This document shows positions 1-9,900 of a stretch of 64,000 nt of DNA, in pieces. The translations under genes and the position numbers were made by a program. Source of the DNA: Myroides sp. JBRI-B21084 (lineage in GTDB: Bacteria > Bacteroidota > Bacteroidia > Flavobacteriales > Flavobacteriaceae); assembly GCF_030545015.1 (NCBI RefSeq), contig NZ_CP120653.1, positions 1,302,001 to 1,366,000 on the forward strand. The letters are read 5' to 3'. A model generated the notes under the pieces. It saw only the letters and a program-made list of their open reading frames with translations, did no database searches and was not told the DNA's origin. Numbering within the stretch: the first letter of the stretch is position 1; every line of letters begins with the position of its first letter.

Positions 1-1072
1 TGTTATTACCGAAGTTTTACAAAACGCAGTTGCTCAAAAAGGTTTGTTTTATCCTGTAGATCCTAGCAGTAAAGGCAGCTGTTTTATTGGTGGAAATATT
101 GCAGAAAACGCAGGTGGCGCTCGTGCGGTTAAATACGGTGTTACTAAAGATTATGTTTTAAATTTAGAAGTTGTTTTACCCAATGGCGATATTATTACCA
201 CTGCTGCTAATACCTTAAAAAATGCAACAGGATATAATTTAACGCAGTTAATGGTTGGTAGCGAAGGAACTTTAGGAATTGTTACTAAAATAGTTTTAAA
301 ATTGTTACCAGCAGTACAACATAATGTACTTTTATGGGTGCCTTTTTATAAAATGGAACAGGCTGCTGCTGCCGTTTCGGCTATTTTTAAAGCAGGTGTG
401 GTGCCAAGTGCATTAGAATTTATGGAGCGAGATGCTATTGTTTGGACCAGTAAGTTTGTTGAAGTGCCCGAAGTGTATCTAAAACCTGAAAACGAAGCAC
501 ATTTATTAATTGAGGTTGATGGAAATTATCCAGATGTTTTAATGAATGAAGCCGAGAAGATTTTATCGGTTGTTGAAAATTTTGAAATAGATGAAGTGCT
601 TTTTGCAGACACTACCGACCAAAAAAACACACTTTGGAAATTGCGTAGAAATATTGCCGAAGCTGTTAAGCAAAACACCGTTTATAAAGAAGAGGATACA
701 GTGGTGCCACGTTACGAATTGCCTGCTTTGTTAAAAGGTATTAAAGAAATTGGTGCTAAATACGGCTTTAAAAGTATTTGTTACGGCCATGCTGGCGATG
801 GTAACCTGCATGTGAATATTGTAAAGTTAGATATGGATGACGATTTATGGAAAACGGAAGTACCAAAAGGGGTAAACGAAATATTTAAACTTACAAAATT
901 GTTAAACGGAACTATTTCTGGTGAACACGGTATTGGGTTGGTTCAAAAAGAATTTATGCCGATTGTTTTCAGTGAAATCGAACTGAATTTAATGCATCAA
1001 ATTAAAAAAATATTCGACCCTAAAAACATCATGAATCCTGGTAAAATTTTTCCCTCATCATATTCCAACTAA
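1..1072 (+). CDS. FAD-linked oxidase, glycolate/D-lactate dehydrogenase type (5'-partial)
   Basis: The reading frame is open from base 2, so the gene begins before the window; the TTG at 44 is internal. The visible part covers the end of a PCMH-type FAD-binding domain (SCFIGGNIAENAGG, then GYNLTQLMVGSEGTLGIVT) and the FAD-oxidase C-terminal domain, with YGHAGDGNLHVNI, GEHGIG and the closing FDPKNIMNPGKIF. These are hallmarks of the GlcD/D-lactate dehydrogenase family, flavoenzymes that oxidise 2-hydroxy acids and pass electrons to the respiratory chain or another acceptor. The exact substrate cannot be read from the sequence. The pseudouridine synthase gene starts one base after this stop, so the two are probably co-transcribed. 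Confidence 0.9.
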   Translation, partial: VITEVLQNAVAQKGLFYPVDPSSKGSCFIGGNIAENAGGARAVKYGVTKDYVLNLEVVLPNGDIITTAANTLKNATGYNLTQLMVGSEGTLGIVTKIVLKLLPAVQHNVLLWVPFYKMEQAAAAVSAIFKAGVVPSALEFMERDAIVWTSKFVEVPEVYLKPENEAHLLIEVDGNYPDVLMNEAEKILSVVENFEIDEVLFADTTDQKNTLWKLRRNIAEAVKQNTVYKEEDTVVPRYELPALLKGIKEIGAKYGFKSICYGHAGDGNLHVNIVKLDMDDDLWKTEVPKGVNEIFKLTKLLNGTISGEHGIGLVQKEFMPIVFSEIELNLMHQIKKIFDPKNIMNPGKIFPSSYSN

Positions 1073-1073
1073 A

Positions 1074-1628
1074 ATGCACCAACATTTTTTATTATACAAA
1101 CCTGCTGGTTATATTTCGCAATTTATTTATGAAAAAAAGCGAAACAAAAAGAAATTAGGCAACTTGTTTGATTTTCCCGAAGGTACCATGGCAATTGGTA
1201 GGTTAGATGAAAATTCGGAAGGTTTATTGATGCTGACTACCGATGGAAAAGTAAGCGAGAAAATTCGCGGAGCACATTATGAAAAGCAATACATAGTTCA
1301 AGTTGATGGTGTTATTACCAACGAAGCTATAGATAAACTTAAAAAAGGTGTTGAAATAGGTGTAAAAGGCGAACGATTAATAACCAAAGAATGTTTTGCT
1401 GCACTTATTGATAAGCCTAATTTTATTGGTGAAGGTTACCGCATACGTAGCGACAGACACGGACCTACTAGTTGGTTAACCATTACGTTAACGCAAGGTA
1501 AATTTCGTCAGGTTCGTAAAATGACAGCAGCTGTTGGTTTCCCTACTTTACGTTTAATTCGCGTACGTATTGGCAATTGGTATTTAGAAGGATTAAAAGT
1601 TGGCGAAGTTGTAGAAATTAAGTTGTAA
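1074..1628 (+). CDS. rRNA pseudouridine synthase, RluE/RsuA family
   Basis: A 184-residue protein of the RsuA/RluE family, which isomerises a specific uridine of rRNA to pseudouridine. The catalytic aspartate is D45 in GRLDENSEGLL, the family signature. The later TLTQGKFRQVRKM block is the conserved C-terminal motif. There is no N-terminal S4 domain, which matches the short RluE branch (23S rRNA). The start codon is one base after the preceding oxidase stop, and a CDF transporter follows after about 20 bases. Target position in 23S rRNA is inferred from the family only. Confidence 0.88.
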   Translation: MHQHFLLYKPAGYISQFIYEKKRNKKKLGNLFDFPEGTMAIGRLDENSEGLLMLTTDGKVSEKIRGAHYEKQYIVQVDGVITNEAIDKLKKGVEIGVKGERLITKECFAALIDKPNFIGEGYRIRSDRHGPTSWLTITLTQGKFRQVRKMTAAVGFPTLRLIRVRIGNWYLEGLKVGEVVEIKL

Positions 1629-1648
1629 ATTAGTTAAAAAATAATAGT

Positions 1649-2650
1649 ATGGCATCAATTGCTACCGAAAATTATAAATTTCAGCGTATAATTACTTTAA
1701 TTGGTGTTTTGCTTTTTATTGTAAAAATATACGCTTGGTATGTAACCAATTCGGTTGCTATTTTAACCGATGCTTTAGAAAGTACCATTAATGTAATTGC
1801 AGGTTTTATTGGCTTGTATAGCTTGTATTTGTCTGCATTGCCTAAAGATCAAAACCATCCGTACGGTCATGGTAAGGCCGAGTTTATTTCGGCATCTATT
1901 GAAGGTACTTTGATAAGTATTGCGGGGGTTGTTATTATTTACGAAGCAATTGGAGAGTTAAAATCGCCAAAAGCTATTCAACAATTAGATTTCGGTTTAA
2001 TTTTAATTGCAATTACTGCTGTAATTAATTATTTATTAGGTTATTACGCAATTAAAAAAGGCAAAAAAAACAATTCATTGGCATTAATTGCTAGTGGTAA
2101 ACATTTACAAACCGATACCTTTTCTACAATAGGTATTGTAATTGGTTTAATTGTTTTGTATTTTACTAAAATTGCTTGGATTGATAGTGTTACAGCTTTG
2201 CTTTTTGCAGCTTTTATAATTTATACCGGATATAAAATTTTACGTGAATCTATTTCGGGAATTATGGACGAAACCGACGAACTGCTTTTAAACGAGGTTG
2301 TTGGTTTTTTAAATGAAAACAGAAGAGTAAATTGGATTGATTTACATAATTTACGCATCATTAAATACGGAAGCACACTTCATTTTGATTGCCATTTAAC
2401 GGTTCCTTGGTATTTTAATATTGAAGAAGGTCATAGCGAAGTTGACGCCTTAGAAGCTACCGTAATTAATCATTTTGGAAATAGAATAGAACTTTTTGTT
2501 CATTTAGATGCTTGTATAGAAAATTCATGCAGCATTTGTACTAAAACTAATTGCGAATTGCGAAAACATCCGTTTAAACAAAAAATTAACTGGACAATAG
2601 CCAATATTTCAACCAACCAAAAACACCAATTATATTTTATTGAACAATAA
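1649..2650 (+). CDS. Cation diffusion facilitator (CDF) family metal transporter
   Basis: A 333-residue inner-membrane cation/proton antiporter expected to export divalent metals (Zn, Fe, Co or Cd). Several hydrophobic helices carry the CDF metal site: D41 and E44 in TDALESTINV, and H152/D156 in GKHLQTDTFS. HPYGHGKAE at 70-77 is the loop typical of the family. The cytoplasmic C-terminal domain ends in an unusual Cys-rich tail (CIENSCSICTKTNC) that could sense or bind metal. The 3' end overlaps the convergent ABC ATPase gene by 14 bases. Metal specificity is not determinable here. Confidence 0.9.
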   Translation: MASIATENYKFQRIITLIGVLLFIVKIYAWYVTNSVAILTDALESTINVIAGFIGLYSLYLSALPKDQNHPYGHGKAEFISASIEGTLISIAGVVIIYEAIGELKSPKAIQQLDFGLILIAITAVINYLLGYYAIKKGKKNNSLALIASGKHLQTDTFSTIGIVIGLIVLYFTKIAWIDSVTALLFAAFIIYTGYKILRESISGIMDETDELLLNEVVGFLNENRRVNWIDLHNLRIIKYGSTLHFDCHLTVPWYFNIEEGHSEVDALEATVINHFGNRIELFVHLDACIENSCSICTKTNCELRKHPFKQKINWTIANISTNQKHQLYFIEQ

Positions 2651-3398
2651 ATTGTTTTCTTTCTTTATCAAAAACAATAGCATCGGTATCAAAAAAACGA
2701 TCAAAAACACCCTCGTTTATTAAATTTTGAGTGCTGTTATGGTAAAATTTTTCATCTTTAAGTAACATAATTTCATCGCTTAACTGTAAAGCTAAATCTA
2801 AATCATGGGTAGAAAATAAAATGCATTTGTTTTTTTCTTCACAAAGCCTTTTTAAAAGTTTAAATAAGCGCATTTTGTGATATAAATCTAAATGTGTTGA
2901 TGGTTCATCTAAAAATATAAAAGGGGTATTTTGTACAACAGCTCTTGCAATAAGGCTTCGTTGTAATTGCCCATCGCTTAACTGTGCTAATTTTAAGTTT
3001 TGTAGCGATTTAATTTCACAATCAATTAAAACTTGGTCAATAAATAATAAATCATCAGTTGTTAATTGATCCAGCCAATTGGTGTAAGGTTGTCTACCCA
3101 ATTTTACCAATTCAAAAACGGTTAAATCTTTATTTACGTTTTCATTAGTAAGCACCACACTCACCATTTTCGCAAAATCGGCATTAGTAAATTGGTTTAA
3201 TTGTTTGCCATCAATACTAATTGCTCCGTTTTTTTTAGCAAGTAATCCCGATATTGTTTTAAGCAGCGTTGATTTACCTATACCATTACTACCTAGCAAA
3301 CTAGTAAGCACGCCGGTTTTTAACTCAAAATTTAAATTATTAAATAAAGATTTGTTTTTATACCCAATTTCTAAATTTTCAACTTTAAAAACATTCAT
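2637..3398 (-). CDS. ABC transporter ATP-binding protein, FecE/BtuD (siderophore/B12) type
   Basis: A 253-residue ATPase subunit with Walker A GSNGIGKST (36-44), the signature LSDGQ (140-144, in place of the usual LSGGQ), Walker B IFLDEP (161-166) and an H-loop FSTHD near 198. Length and motif context fit the FecCD-type importers for iron-siderophores, haem or cobalamin. No permease lies beside it. The matching permease and binding protein are probably the orphan pair at 13148-15294, which lacks an ATPase. It sits 3 bases downstream of the MFS gene and is likely co-transcribed with it. Confidence 0.88.
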   Translation of the reverse strand: MNVFKVENLEIGYKNKSLFNNLNFELKTGVLTSLLGSNGIGKSTLLKTISGLLAKKNGAISIDGKQLNQFTNADFAKMVSVVLTNENVNKDLTVFELVKLGRQPYTNWLDQLTTDDLLFIDQVLIDCEIKSLQNLKLAQLSDGQLQRSLIARAVVQNTPFIFLDEPSTHLDLYHKMRLFKLLKRLCEEKNKCILFSTHDLDLALQLSDEIMLLKDEKFYHNSTQNLINEGVFDRFFDTDAIVFDKERKQFIVQ

Positions 3399-3401
3399 AA
3401 T

Positions 3402-4613
3402 TTAAATTTTTTTCATTATAAAATAAAACCCTACACTTGTAAAAACAATCATTATACAATTAAAAATCCACAAATTAGTAAATCCAAAATTTTGTGCAAT
3501 GTACGTTCCAATTAAAGGCGATGAAACAAAAGCCAAAGAAAAAGATATGCCATTTAATCCCATATAAGAACCTCTGTTTGTTGGTTTAGATCGATTTACA
3601 GCAACGGTTGAAGCAAATGGCATAATTAAAATTTCTGATATTGAAATTAAAAAAATTGATGCATATAAAATAAATTGTACGTGTGTTGGTATTAAAACCA
3701 CAAATGCGGCACCACAAAATAAGCTCCCAATAATCATATTAGTTGTTAAGGTAAACTTTTTTTCGGCAAAATGCACCAAAGCCATTTCAAGAACAAAAAC
3801 AACAATACCATTAAAACCCATTAATAAACCTACTTCTTTTTCGGTCATCATCGCAACGTTTTTGTAAAATAAAGGCAACGTATTTAAAATCTGAAAAAAA
3901 CAAAAAGCGTAAATTGCTATAAAAACACTAAAAATTAAAAAAATACGATCGGAATAAGCCGATTTTTCTTTAATAGGTACCTGAATTGTAGAATTCAATT
4001 CTTTAAAAGGTGCATTTCCTTTGCGGTTTTTAAAATAAAAAACAAACAAAATTCCGGCAACGAAAGACATACAAGCGTTTGCATAAAACAAAAAGTTGTA
4101 AGAAACAGCAGCTAAAAAACCACCTATTGCAGGACCAATAGAGTAACCTAAATTTAAAGCCATTCGGTTTAACGAAAAAGCTCGTGTAAGATTTTCTGGT
4201 TTCGCATAAAACGATACCGATGCACTATTAGCAGGTCTGAACAATTCTTTAATAAAACTTAAAAATAAAATAGCAATACAAAGTGTTTCAAACGTTTTAA
4301 AATAAGGTACAATTATATAAAATGGAATACTAAAAAACAAGCTGAACGTTTGAATTTTAAACGATCCAAATTTATCAGTAAGCCACCCGCCAACAAATGA
4401 GCCTGCAATACTACCAATACCAAACATGCTTAATACAATGCCTGCATTTTGAAGTGAAAAGTTTAAAACCGTAGCCATATAAACGCCTAAAAATGGCAAA
4501 ACCATAGACCCACTTTGGTTTATAAACATAACCATAGCTAACAACCAAGTTGCTTGTGATAAGCCTTTATAAGCACTTATGTAATTTTGCCAATACAATT
4601 TTAAAAGTTTCAT
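3402..4613 (-). CDS. MFS transporter
   Basis: A 403-residue protein with about 12 hydrophobic segments and the MFS loop motif GGWLTDKFGS between helices 2 and 3. It belongs to the major facilitator superfamily, drug/solute exporter type. The substrate is unknown. Since the downstream gene is a siderophore-type ABC ATPase, a role in exporting a small chelator is possible but is inference only. The gene is divergent from the transketolase genes; the 111-base intergenic region holds the transketolase promoter. Confidence 0.85.
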   Translation of the reverse strand: MKLLKLYWQNYISAYKGLSQATWLLAMVMFINQSGSMVLPFLGVYMATVLNFSLQNAGIVLSMFGIGSIAGSFVGGWLTDKFGSFKIQTFSLFFSIPFYIIVPYFKTFETLCIAILFLSFIKELFRPANSASVSFYAKPENLTRAFSLNRMALNLGYSIGPAIGGFLAAVSYNFLFYANACMSFVAGILFVFYFKNRKGNAPFKELNSTIQVPIKEKSAYSDRIFLIFSVFIAIYAFCFFQILNTLPLFYKNVAMMTEKEVGLLMGFNGIVVFVLEMALVHFAEKKFTLTTNMIIGSLFCGAAFVVLIPTHVQFILYASIFLISISEILIMPFASTVAVNRSKPTNRGSYMGLNGISFSLAFVSSPLIGTYIAQNFGFTNLWIFNCIMIVFTSVGFYFIMKKI

Positions 4614-4664
4614 AAATAAATGCAGTATACCTAATTAATTTAAAGTGAACAAAAATAGCAAGTT

Positions 4665-4697
4665 TTTGCGTGCAATCTTTTAAAAAACTTATCTTTG
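4665..4697 (+). promoter_or_regulatory. Promoter for the transketolase genes
   Basis: TATCTTTG at 4690-4697 matches the Bacteroidota -7 consensus TAnnTTTG, with a TTTG at 4665-4668 and a 21-base spacer serving as the -33 element. It lies 27 bases before the start codon at 4725. Confidence 0.7.
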
Positions 4698-4724
4698 TAC
4701 CCTATAAATTTTATGCGTTTATAA

Positions 4725-5573
4725 ATGAAACCTAACACACAACAATTACAAAACTTGGTAACACAAGTAAGAAGAGATGTTTTACGAATGGTGCATGCTG
4801 TAAATTCGGGTCATCCGGGTGGATCATTAGGCTGCGCTGAATATTTTGTAGCATTGTATCAAGTACTTATGGATCGTAACGAAGTATTTGAAATGAATGG
4901 CAAAAACGAAGACCTTTTCTTTTTATCAAACGGACACATTTCTCCAGTATTTTACAGCGTTTTAGCACGTAGTGGCTATTTTCCAGTTAGCGAATTAGCA
5001 TCTTTTAGAAAAATCGACTCTCGTTTACAAGGGCACCCAACAACACACAGCCATTTACCAGGTGTTCGCATGGCATCAGGTTCTTTAGGTCAAGGTTTGT
5101 CGGTAGCTTTAGGTGCTGCACAAGCTAAAAAGTTAAATAACGACGGTAAATTAGTGTACGTGCTTATGGGCGATGGCGAATTGCAAGAAGGTCAAAACTG
5201 GGAAGCTTTAATGTATGCTGCCGCTAATAAAGTTGATAATATTATTGCAACGGTTGATGTGAATGGAAAACAAATTGATGGTTCAACTGATGAGGTTTTA
5301 AATATGGGTAGTTTACAAGCTAAGTTTGAAGCCTTTGGTTGGGATGTTTTAACTATTGAAAAAGGAAATGATTTAGAAGCTGTAATTCAAGGTTTACAAG
5401 TGGCTAAGCAAAAAACGGGGAATAAAAAACCAATTATGGTATTGTTACATACCGAAATGGGTAATGGGGTAGATTTTATGATGCACACACACGCTTGGCA
5501 CGGTAAAGCACCTAATAACGAACAGTTAGAAAACGCTTTAAACCAAAACCCAGCAACTTTAGGTGATTATTAA
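4725..5573 (+). CDS. Transketolase, N-terminal (TPP-binding) subunit
   Basis: A 282-residue subunit carrying the thiamine-diphosphate domain. GDGELQEGQ at 149-157 followed by N180 is the TPP/Mg motif, and NSGHPGGSLG at 27-36 and SGSLGQGLS are transketolase active-site blocks. With the next gene it makes a split transketolase that moves two-carbon units in the non-oxidative pentose phosphate pathway. The pair is 43 bases apart and co-directional. Splitting into two polypeptides is known in many bacteria and archaea and is not a frameshift here, since the second gene has its own ATG and complete domain. Confidence 0.93.
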   Translation: MKPNTQQLQNLVTQVRRDVLRMVHAVNSGHPGGSLGCAEYFVALYQVLMDRNEVFEMNGKNEDLFFLSNGHISPVFYSVLARSGYFPVSELASFRKIDSRLQGHPTTHSHLPGVRMASGSLGQGLSVALGAAQAKKLNNDGKLVYVLMGDGELQEGQNWEALMYAAANKVDNIIATVDVNGKQIDGSTDEVLNMGSLQAKFEAFGWDVLTIEKGNDLEAVIQGLQVAKQKTGNKKPIMVLLHTEMGNGVDFMMHTHAWHGKAPNNEQLENALNQNPATLGDY

Positions 5574-5616
5574 TTGTAAGTAAGAATTACTTAAATATTT
5601 AAAAGATAATACATTA

Positions 5617-6570
5617 ATGAAAAAATATATAAACTTAGGTAGTAAAGATACCCGTTCTGGTTTTGGAGCAGGTTTAACAGAATTAGGTAAGAAAAATGAA
5701 AATGTTGTTGCCTTATGTGCCGATTTAATTGGATCGTTAAAAATGGACGATTTTAAAAAGAATCATCCAGAGCGTTTTTTCCAAGTGGGTATTGCAGAAG
5801 CCAACATGATTGGTTTAGCAGCAGGTTTAACAATTGGAGGAAAAATTCCTTTTACAGGTACATTTGCAAACTTTTCAACAGGCCGTGTATACGATCAAAT
5901 ACGTCAATCGGTAGCATATTCTGAAAAAAATGTAAAAATTTGTGCTTCGCACGCAGGTTTAACCTTGGGTGAAGATGGCGCAACCCATCAAATTTTAGAA
6001 GATATAGGCTTAATGAAAATGCTGCCAGGTATGACCGTTATTAATACGTGTGATTACAACCAAACAAAAGCTGCTACTTTGGCAATTGCCGATTTTAATG
6101 GTCCGGTTTATTTGCGATTTGGTAGACCCGTAGTACCTAATTTTATTCCAGAAGACATGCCTTTTGAAATTGGTAAAGCTGTTGTACTTAGTGAAGGAAC
6201 CGATGTTACACTTGTAGCTACAGGTCATTTAGTTTGGGAAGCTTTACAAGCTGCCGAAGCTTTAGAAAAAGATGGAATTTCTGCAGAAGTCATTAATGTA
6301 CATACTATTAAACCTTTAGACGAAGAAACTATTTTAAAATCGGTTGCTAAAACAGGTTGTATTGTTACTGCCGAAGAGCATAATTATTTGGGTGGTTTAG
6401 GGGAAAGTATTTCGGGCGTTTTAGCTTTAAACAAACCAGCACCACAGGAGTTTGTTGCTGTAAACGATGTTTTTGGTGAATCGGGTACTCCTGAAGCTTT
6501 AATGGAAAAATACGGCTTAAATGCTAATGCAATTATTGAAAAATCTAAAAAGGTTTTAAGCAGAAAATAA
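5617..6570 (+). CDS. Transketolase, C-terminal (Pyr + C domain) subunit
   Basis: A 317-residue partner of the preceding subunit. The pyrimidine-binding domain contains FFQVGIAEANMIGLAAG, where the glutamate activates the TPP pyrimidine ring, and CASHAGLTLGEDGATHQ, a transketolase/DXS active-site block. The rest is the transketolase C-terminal domain. Both subunits are needed for activity. A strong intrinsic terminator follows 20 bases after the stop, so the unit is bicistronic. Confidence 0.93.
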   Translation: MKKYINLGSKDTRSGFGAGLTELGKKNENVVALCADLIGSLKMDDFKKNHPERFFQVGIAEANMIGLAAGLTIGGKIPFTGTFANFSTGRVYDQIRQSVAYSEKNVKICASHAGLTLGEDGATHQILEDIGLMKMLPGMTVINTCDYNQTKAATLAIADFNGPVYLRFGRPVVPNFIPEDMPFEIGKAVVLSEGTDVTLVATGHLVWEALQAAEALEKDGISAEVINVHTIKPLDEETILKSVAKTGCIVTAEEHNYLGGLGESISGVLALNKPAPQEFVAVNDVFGESGTPEALMEKYGLNANAIIEKSKKVLSRK

Positions 6571-6590
6571 TTTTCGGTATAATATTTGTT

Positions 6591-6628
6591 AAAACAGTCT
6601 AAATTAGTATTTTAGGCTGTTTTTTTTT
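6591..6628 (+). terminator. Rho-independent terminator after transketolase
   Basis: A 13-base stem (AAAACAGTCTAAA with its partner at 6611-6623, one G-T pair), a 7-base loop and a following run of eight to nine T. Confidence 0.88.
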
Positions 6629-6986
6629 ACAATTGTTTAACTAAAATATAAACAAAAATTTTATTAAAAAAAAATAATAATTTGTGAATTTTATACCTAA
6701 ATTAGTGCTGTTTTTTAATAAAAGTTTAACCAAAATTAAAGAACACAACAATTTTATTTGAAATATAACACTGAGTACCAAAAAAAGTATTAACATAATG
6801 TAAATATTAGTATTTACTAACAAAATTAAAATGCATGAAAAAGTAATTACGTATCATTTTAAAAATAAGTTTTTCAACTTATAAAGTGTCTAATTGTTAA
6901 TTAGAGTTTTTATTATCTTATTTTAAAAAACATTAATTTAACATAACTATTATTAAAAATATAATAGTTTTAAACTTCAAAATTTT
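6629..6986. other. AT-rich leader region upstream of the repeat adhesin
   Basis: About 360 bases without a believable gene. It contains two short inverted repeats: GTAAATA with a 4-base loop at 6800-6817, and CTAATT with a 3-base loop at 6890-6904. No clear TAnnTTTG box was seen close to the start at 6987. The adhesin promoter and a long 5' leader probably lie here, but no site can be fixed. Confidence 0.4.
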
Positions 6987-9900
6987 ATGAAAGGAAAAAA
7001 ATTAATTTATTTAATTGTCAGTGCCTTTTTATTTGTAACACAATTACAATCGCAAACAACTTATGATTTCAATACTCCTGCTGTAATTTCAAGTGGACCC
7101 GCTGGTTTTGGTTTTTGGAATACTCAGGCCGATATTACAATCGGCGGCGTTCCCTACGTATTAACATCAGGTGGAAATGGTTCTTTTACAAATATTAATA
7201 CAGGCGGAGTTTCAAATAGTAAAGCTTTAAGAAAAGATGGCTCAGGTGGAGATACTTTTACTTTAAAAAGACAAGATGGTCAGCCCTTTCAATTCTACGG
7301 AATATGGGTACAACACCAAAGTATGAATTCTTATTCACAATTTTATACTTTGCCTCCATGGTATACATTAACTACTTCTGGTCAAGATAGTTTTACATAT
7401 CAAGATATGACAGCTATGACAGCTGGTACAAATACATCAAGTTCTAAAACTATTGATGCAGGTGTAAATGGTGTAACAGTTACTTCGGTACAAATTTCAT
7501 TTCAAGCCATTTTATATTATAAAGTAGATAATATTAAAGTTGGTCCAGTAGTTATTGCATGTACACCACCTGTTTTTAGTTTAAATCCTAGTAATGTAAG
7601 TACATGTGATGGAAGTTCTGTAACTTTAAATGCAGCAGCAACTGGTGCAACAGCTTACGAATGGCAAGTTAACACAGGTTCTGGTTACACAACTATTTCA
7701 AACGGTGGGCCTTATTCTAATGCTACAACAGCTAATTTAACCATATCAGCTGTATCAACAGCTATGAGTGGCTATACGTACAGATGTGTTGCAATAAACG
7801 GAGTTAATACTTGTTTTGCTAACTCAACTGATGCAACTTTAACTGTAGCTAATTTTCCAACAATTACACAATCTCAAATGAATGTGTGGTGTAATGGTGG
7901 CTCAAATGGTTCCGCAACCGTTTCCTTAATTGGGGGAACAGGAACTTATGCATATAGTTGGTCGCCTTCAGGCGGAAATGCTTCAACAGCAACAGGTTTA
8001 GTGGCAGGTAATTATTCGGTTACAATTTCAGATGGAACTTGTTCTGTTATTAAAAATTTTACAATACAACAACCATCAGCAATTAATGGAACAACTTCGG
8101 TTACAAACGTATCTTGTTTTGGTGGTTCAAACGGTAGCATAGATTTAACTCCAACAGGTGGTACGCCTCCTTATACTTTTAATTGGGGTGGCGGTATTAC
8201 TACTGAAGACAGAACAGGATTAACAGCAGGTGCTTATTCTGTAATAATAACAGATGCAAATGTATGTTCAAAAACTGTAAATGTAACTGTAAATCAACCA
8301 ACAAACGGAGTAGATGGATCTGCAGTAGTTACAAATATTTCATGTACGGGTGGATTAACAGGTGCAATTGATCTGACACCAATGGGTGGAACCCCACCTT
8401 ATTCTTATGATTGGGGTGGAGGTATTACAACTGAAGATAGAACAGGTTTAGCAGCAGGTAATTATTCTGTTGTAATCACCGATGCAAATAGTTGTACAAA
8501 AACAATTAATGCAACCGTAGGTTTATCTGTACCTGTTTCGGGTACAACTGCAATAACGAATGTATCTTGTTTTGGTGGATCAAACGGAGCTATAAATTTA
8601 ACTCCAACTGGTGGTACAGCTCCATATACTTTTAATTGGGGTGGTGGAATAACTACCGAGGATAGAACTGGTTTAGCCGCTGGTAATTATTCTGTAATTA
8701 TTACCGATGCAAACGGTTGTTCGGAAACTATTAATGCTACTGTAAGTCAACCTACATCTTTAGTGAATGGAACCACAGTTGTTACAAATGTTTCTTGTAA
8801 TGGTGGAGTTAATGGAGCAATTAATTTAACTCCTACTGGTGGAACCGCTCCTTATACTTTTGATTGGGGAGGTGGAATAACTACTGAAGATAGAACAGGA
8901 TTAGCGGCAGGTGCATATTCGGTAACAATTACCGACGCAAATGGTTGTACTAAAACGTTAAATGTAACAGTGATGCAGCCTACAGCAATTAATGCTTCAA
9001 CAGTTGTAACAAATGTTTCTTGTAATGGAGGAACAAACGGAGCTATAAATTTAACTCCAACTGGTGGAACAGCTCCTTATACTTTTAATTGGGGTGGCGG
9101 TATTACTACCGAAGATAGATCAGGTTTAGTAGCAGGTAATTATTCTGTAATTATTACCGATGGAAATGGTTGTACTAAAACGGTAAATGTTACAGTTACA
9201 CAACCAACTACAATAATTTTACAAACTAGTCAAGATGTTCCTGCAACATGTGCAAATTCCGCAGACGGTGTAGCTACAGTTAATGTTACTGGTGGTGTTT
9301 CACCTTATACTTATAATTGGTCAAATGGCGCAAATACTGCGACTGCAACTGGTTTGGCAGCCGGAACTTATTCAGTTATTGTAACAGATTTTAATGGATG
9401 TTCTCAAAATACATCTATAGTTATATCTTTTGTCGATACCACTGCTCCTGTGTTAGATATGCCAGTGTTACCAACAATTACTAAAGAATGTGCAGTAGTA
9501 GCTGGAGATATTGTTGCGCCAACGGCTACTGATAATTGTGCAGGTTCTATTACTGCAACAACAATAGATCCATTAACCTATGCACAACAAGGTACCTATA
9601 CTATTACTTGGTTATATGATGATGGAAATGGAAATAGAACAACTCAAACTCAAACAGTAGTAATTGATGATGTTACAGCACCAGTTACAAATATGAATGT
9701 ATTACCTACAATCACAAAAGAATGTGCTGTTGTAACGGGCGATATTGTTGCACCTACAGCAACTGATAATTGTGTAGGTACATTAACAGCAACAACTACA
9801 GATCCGTTAACATATACCCAACAAGGTACATACACTATTACTTGGGTATATAATGATGGAAATGGAAATACAACCACACAAAATCAAACAGTAGTAGTTG

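Noticed and set aside
4725..6570. Transketolase as a frameshifted single gene
   Set aside because: Both parts have their own ATG, complete domains and a 43-base gap; split transketolases are common.
6641..6823. 60-residue open frame on the minus strand upstream of the adhesin
   Set aside because: It consists of low-complexity Leu/Ile/Phe residues from AT-rich DNA, overlaps no conserved pattern and has no start signals.
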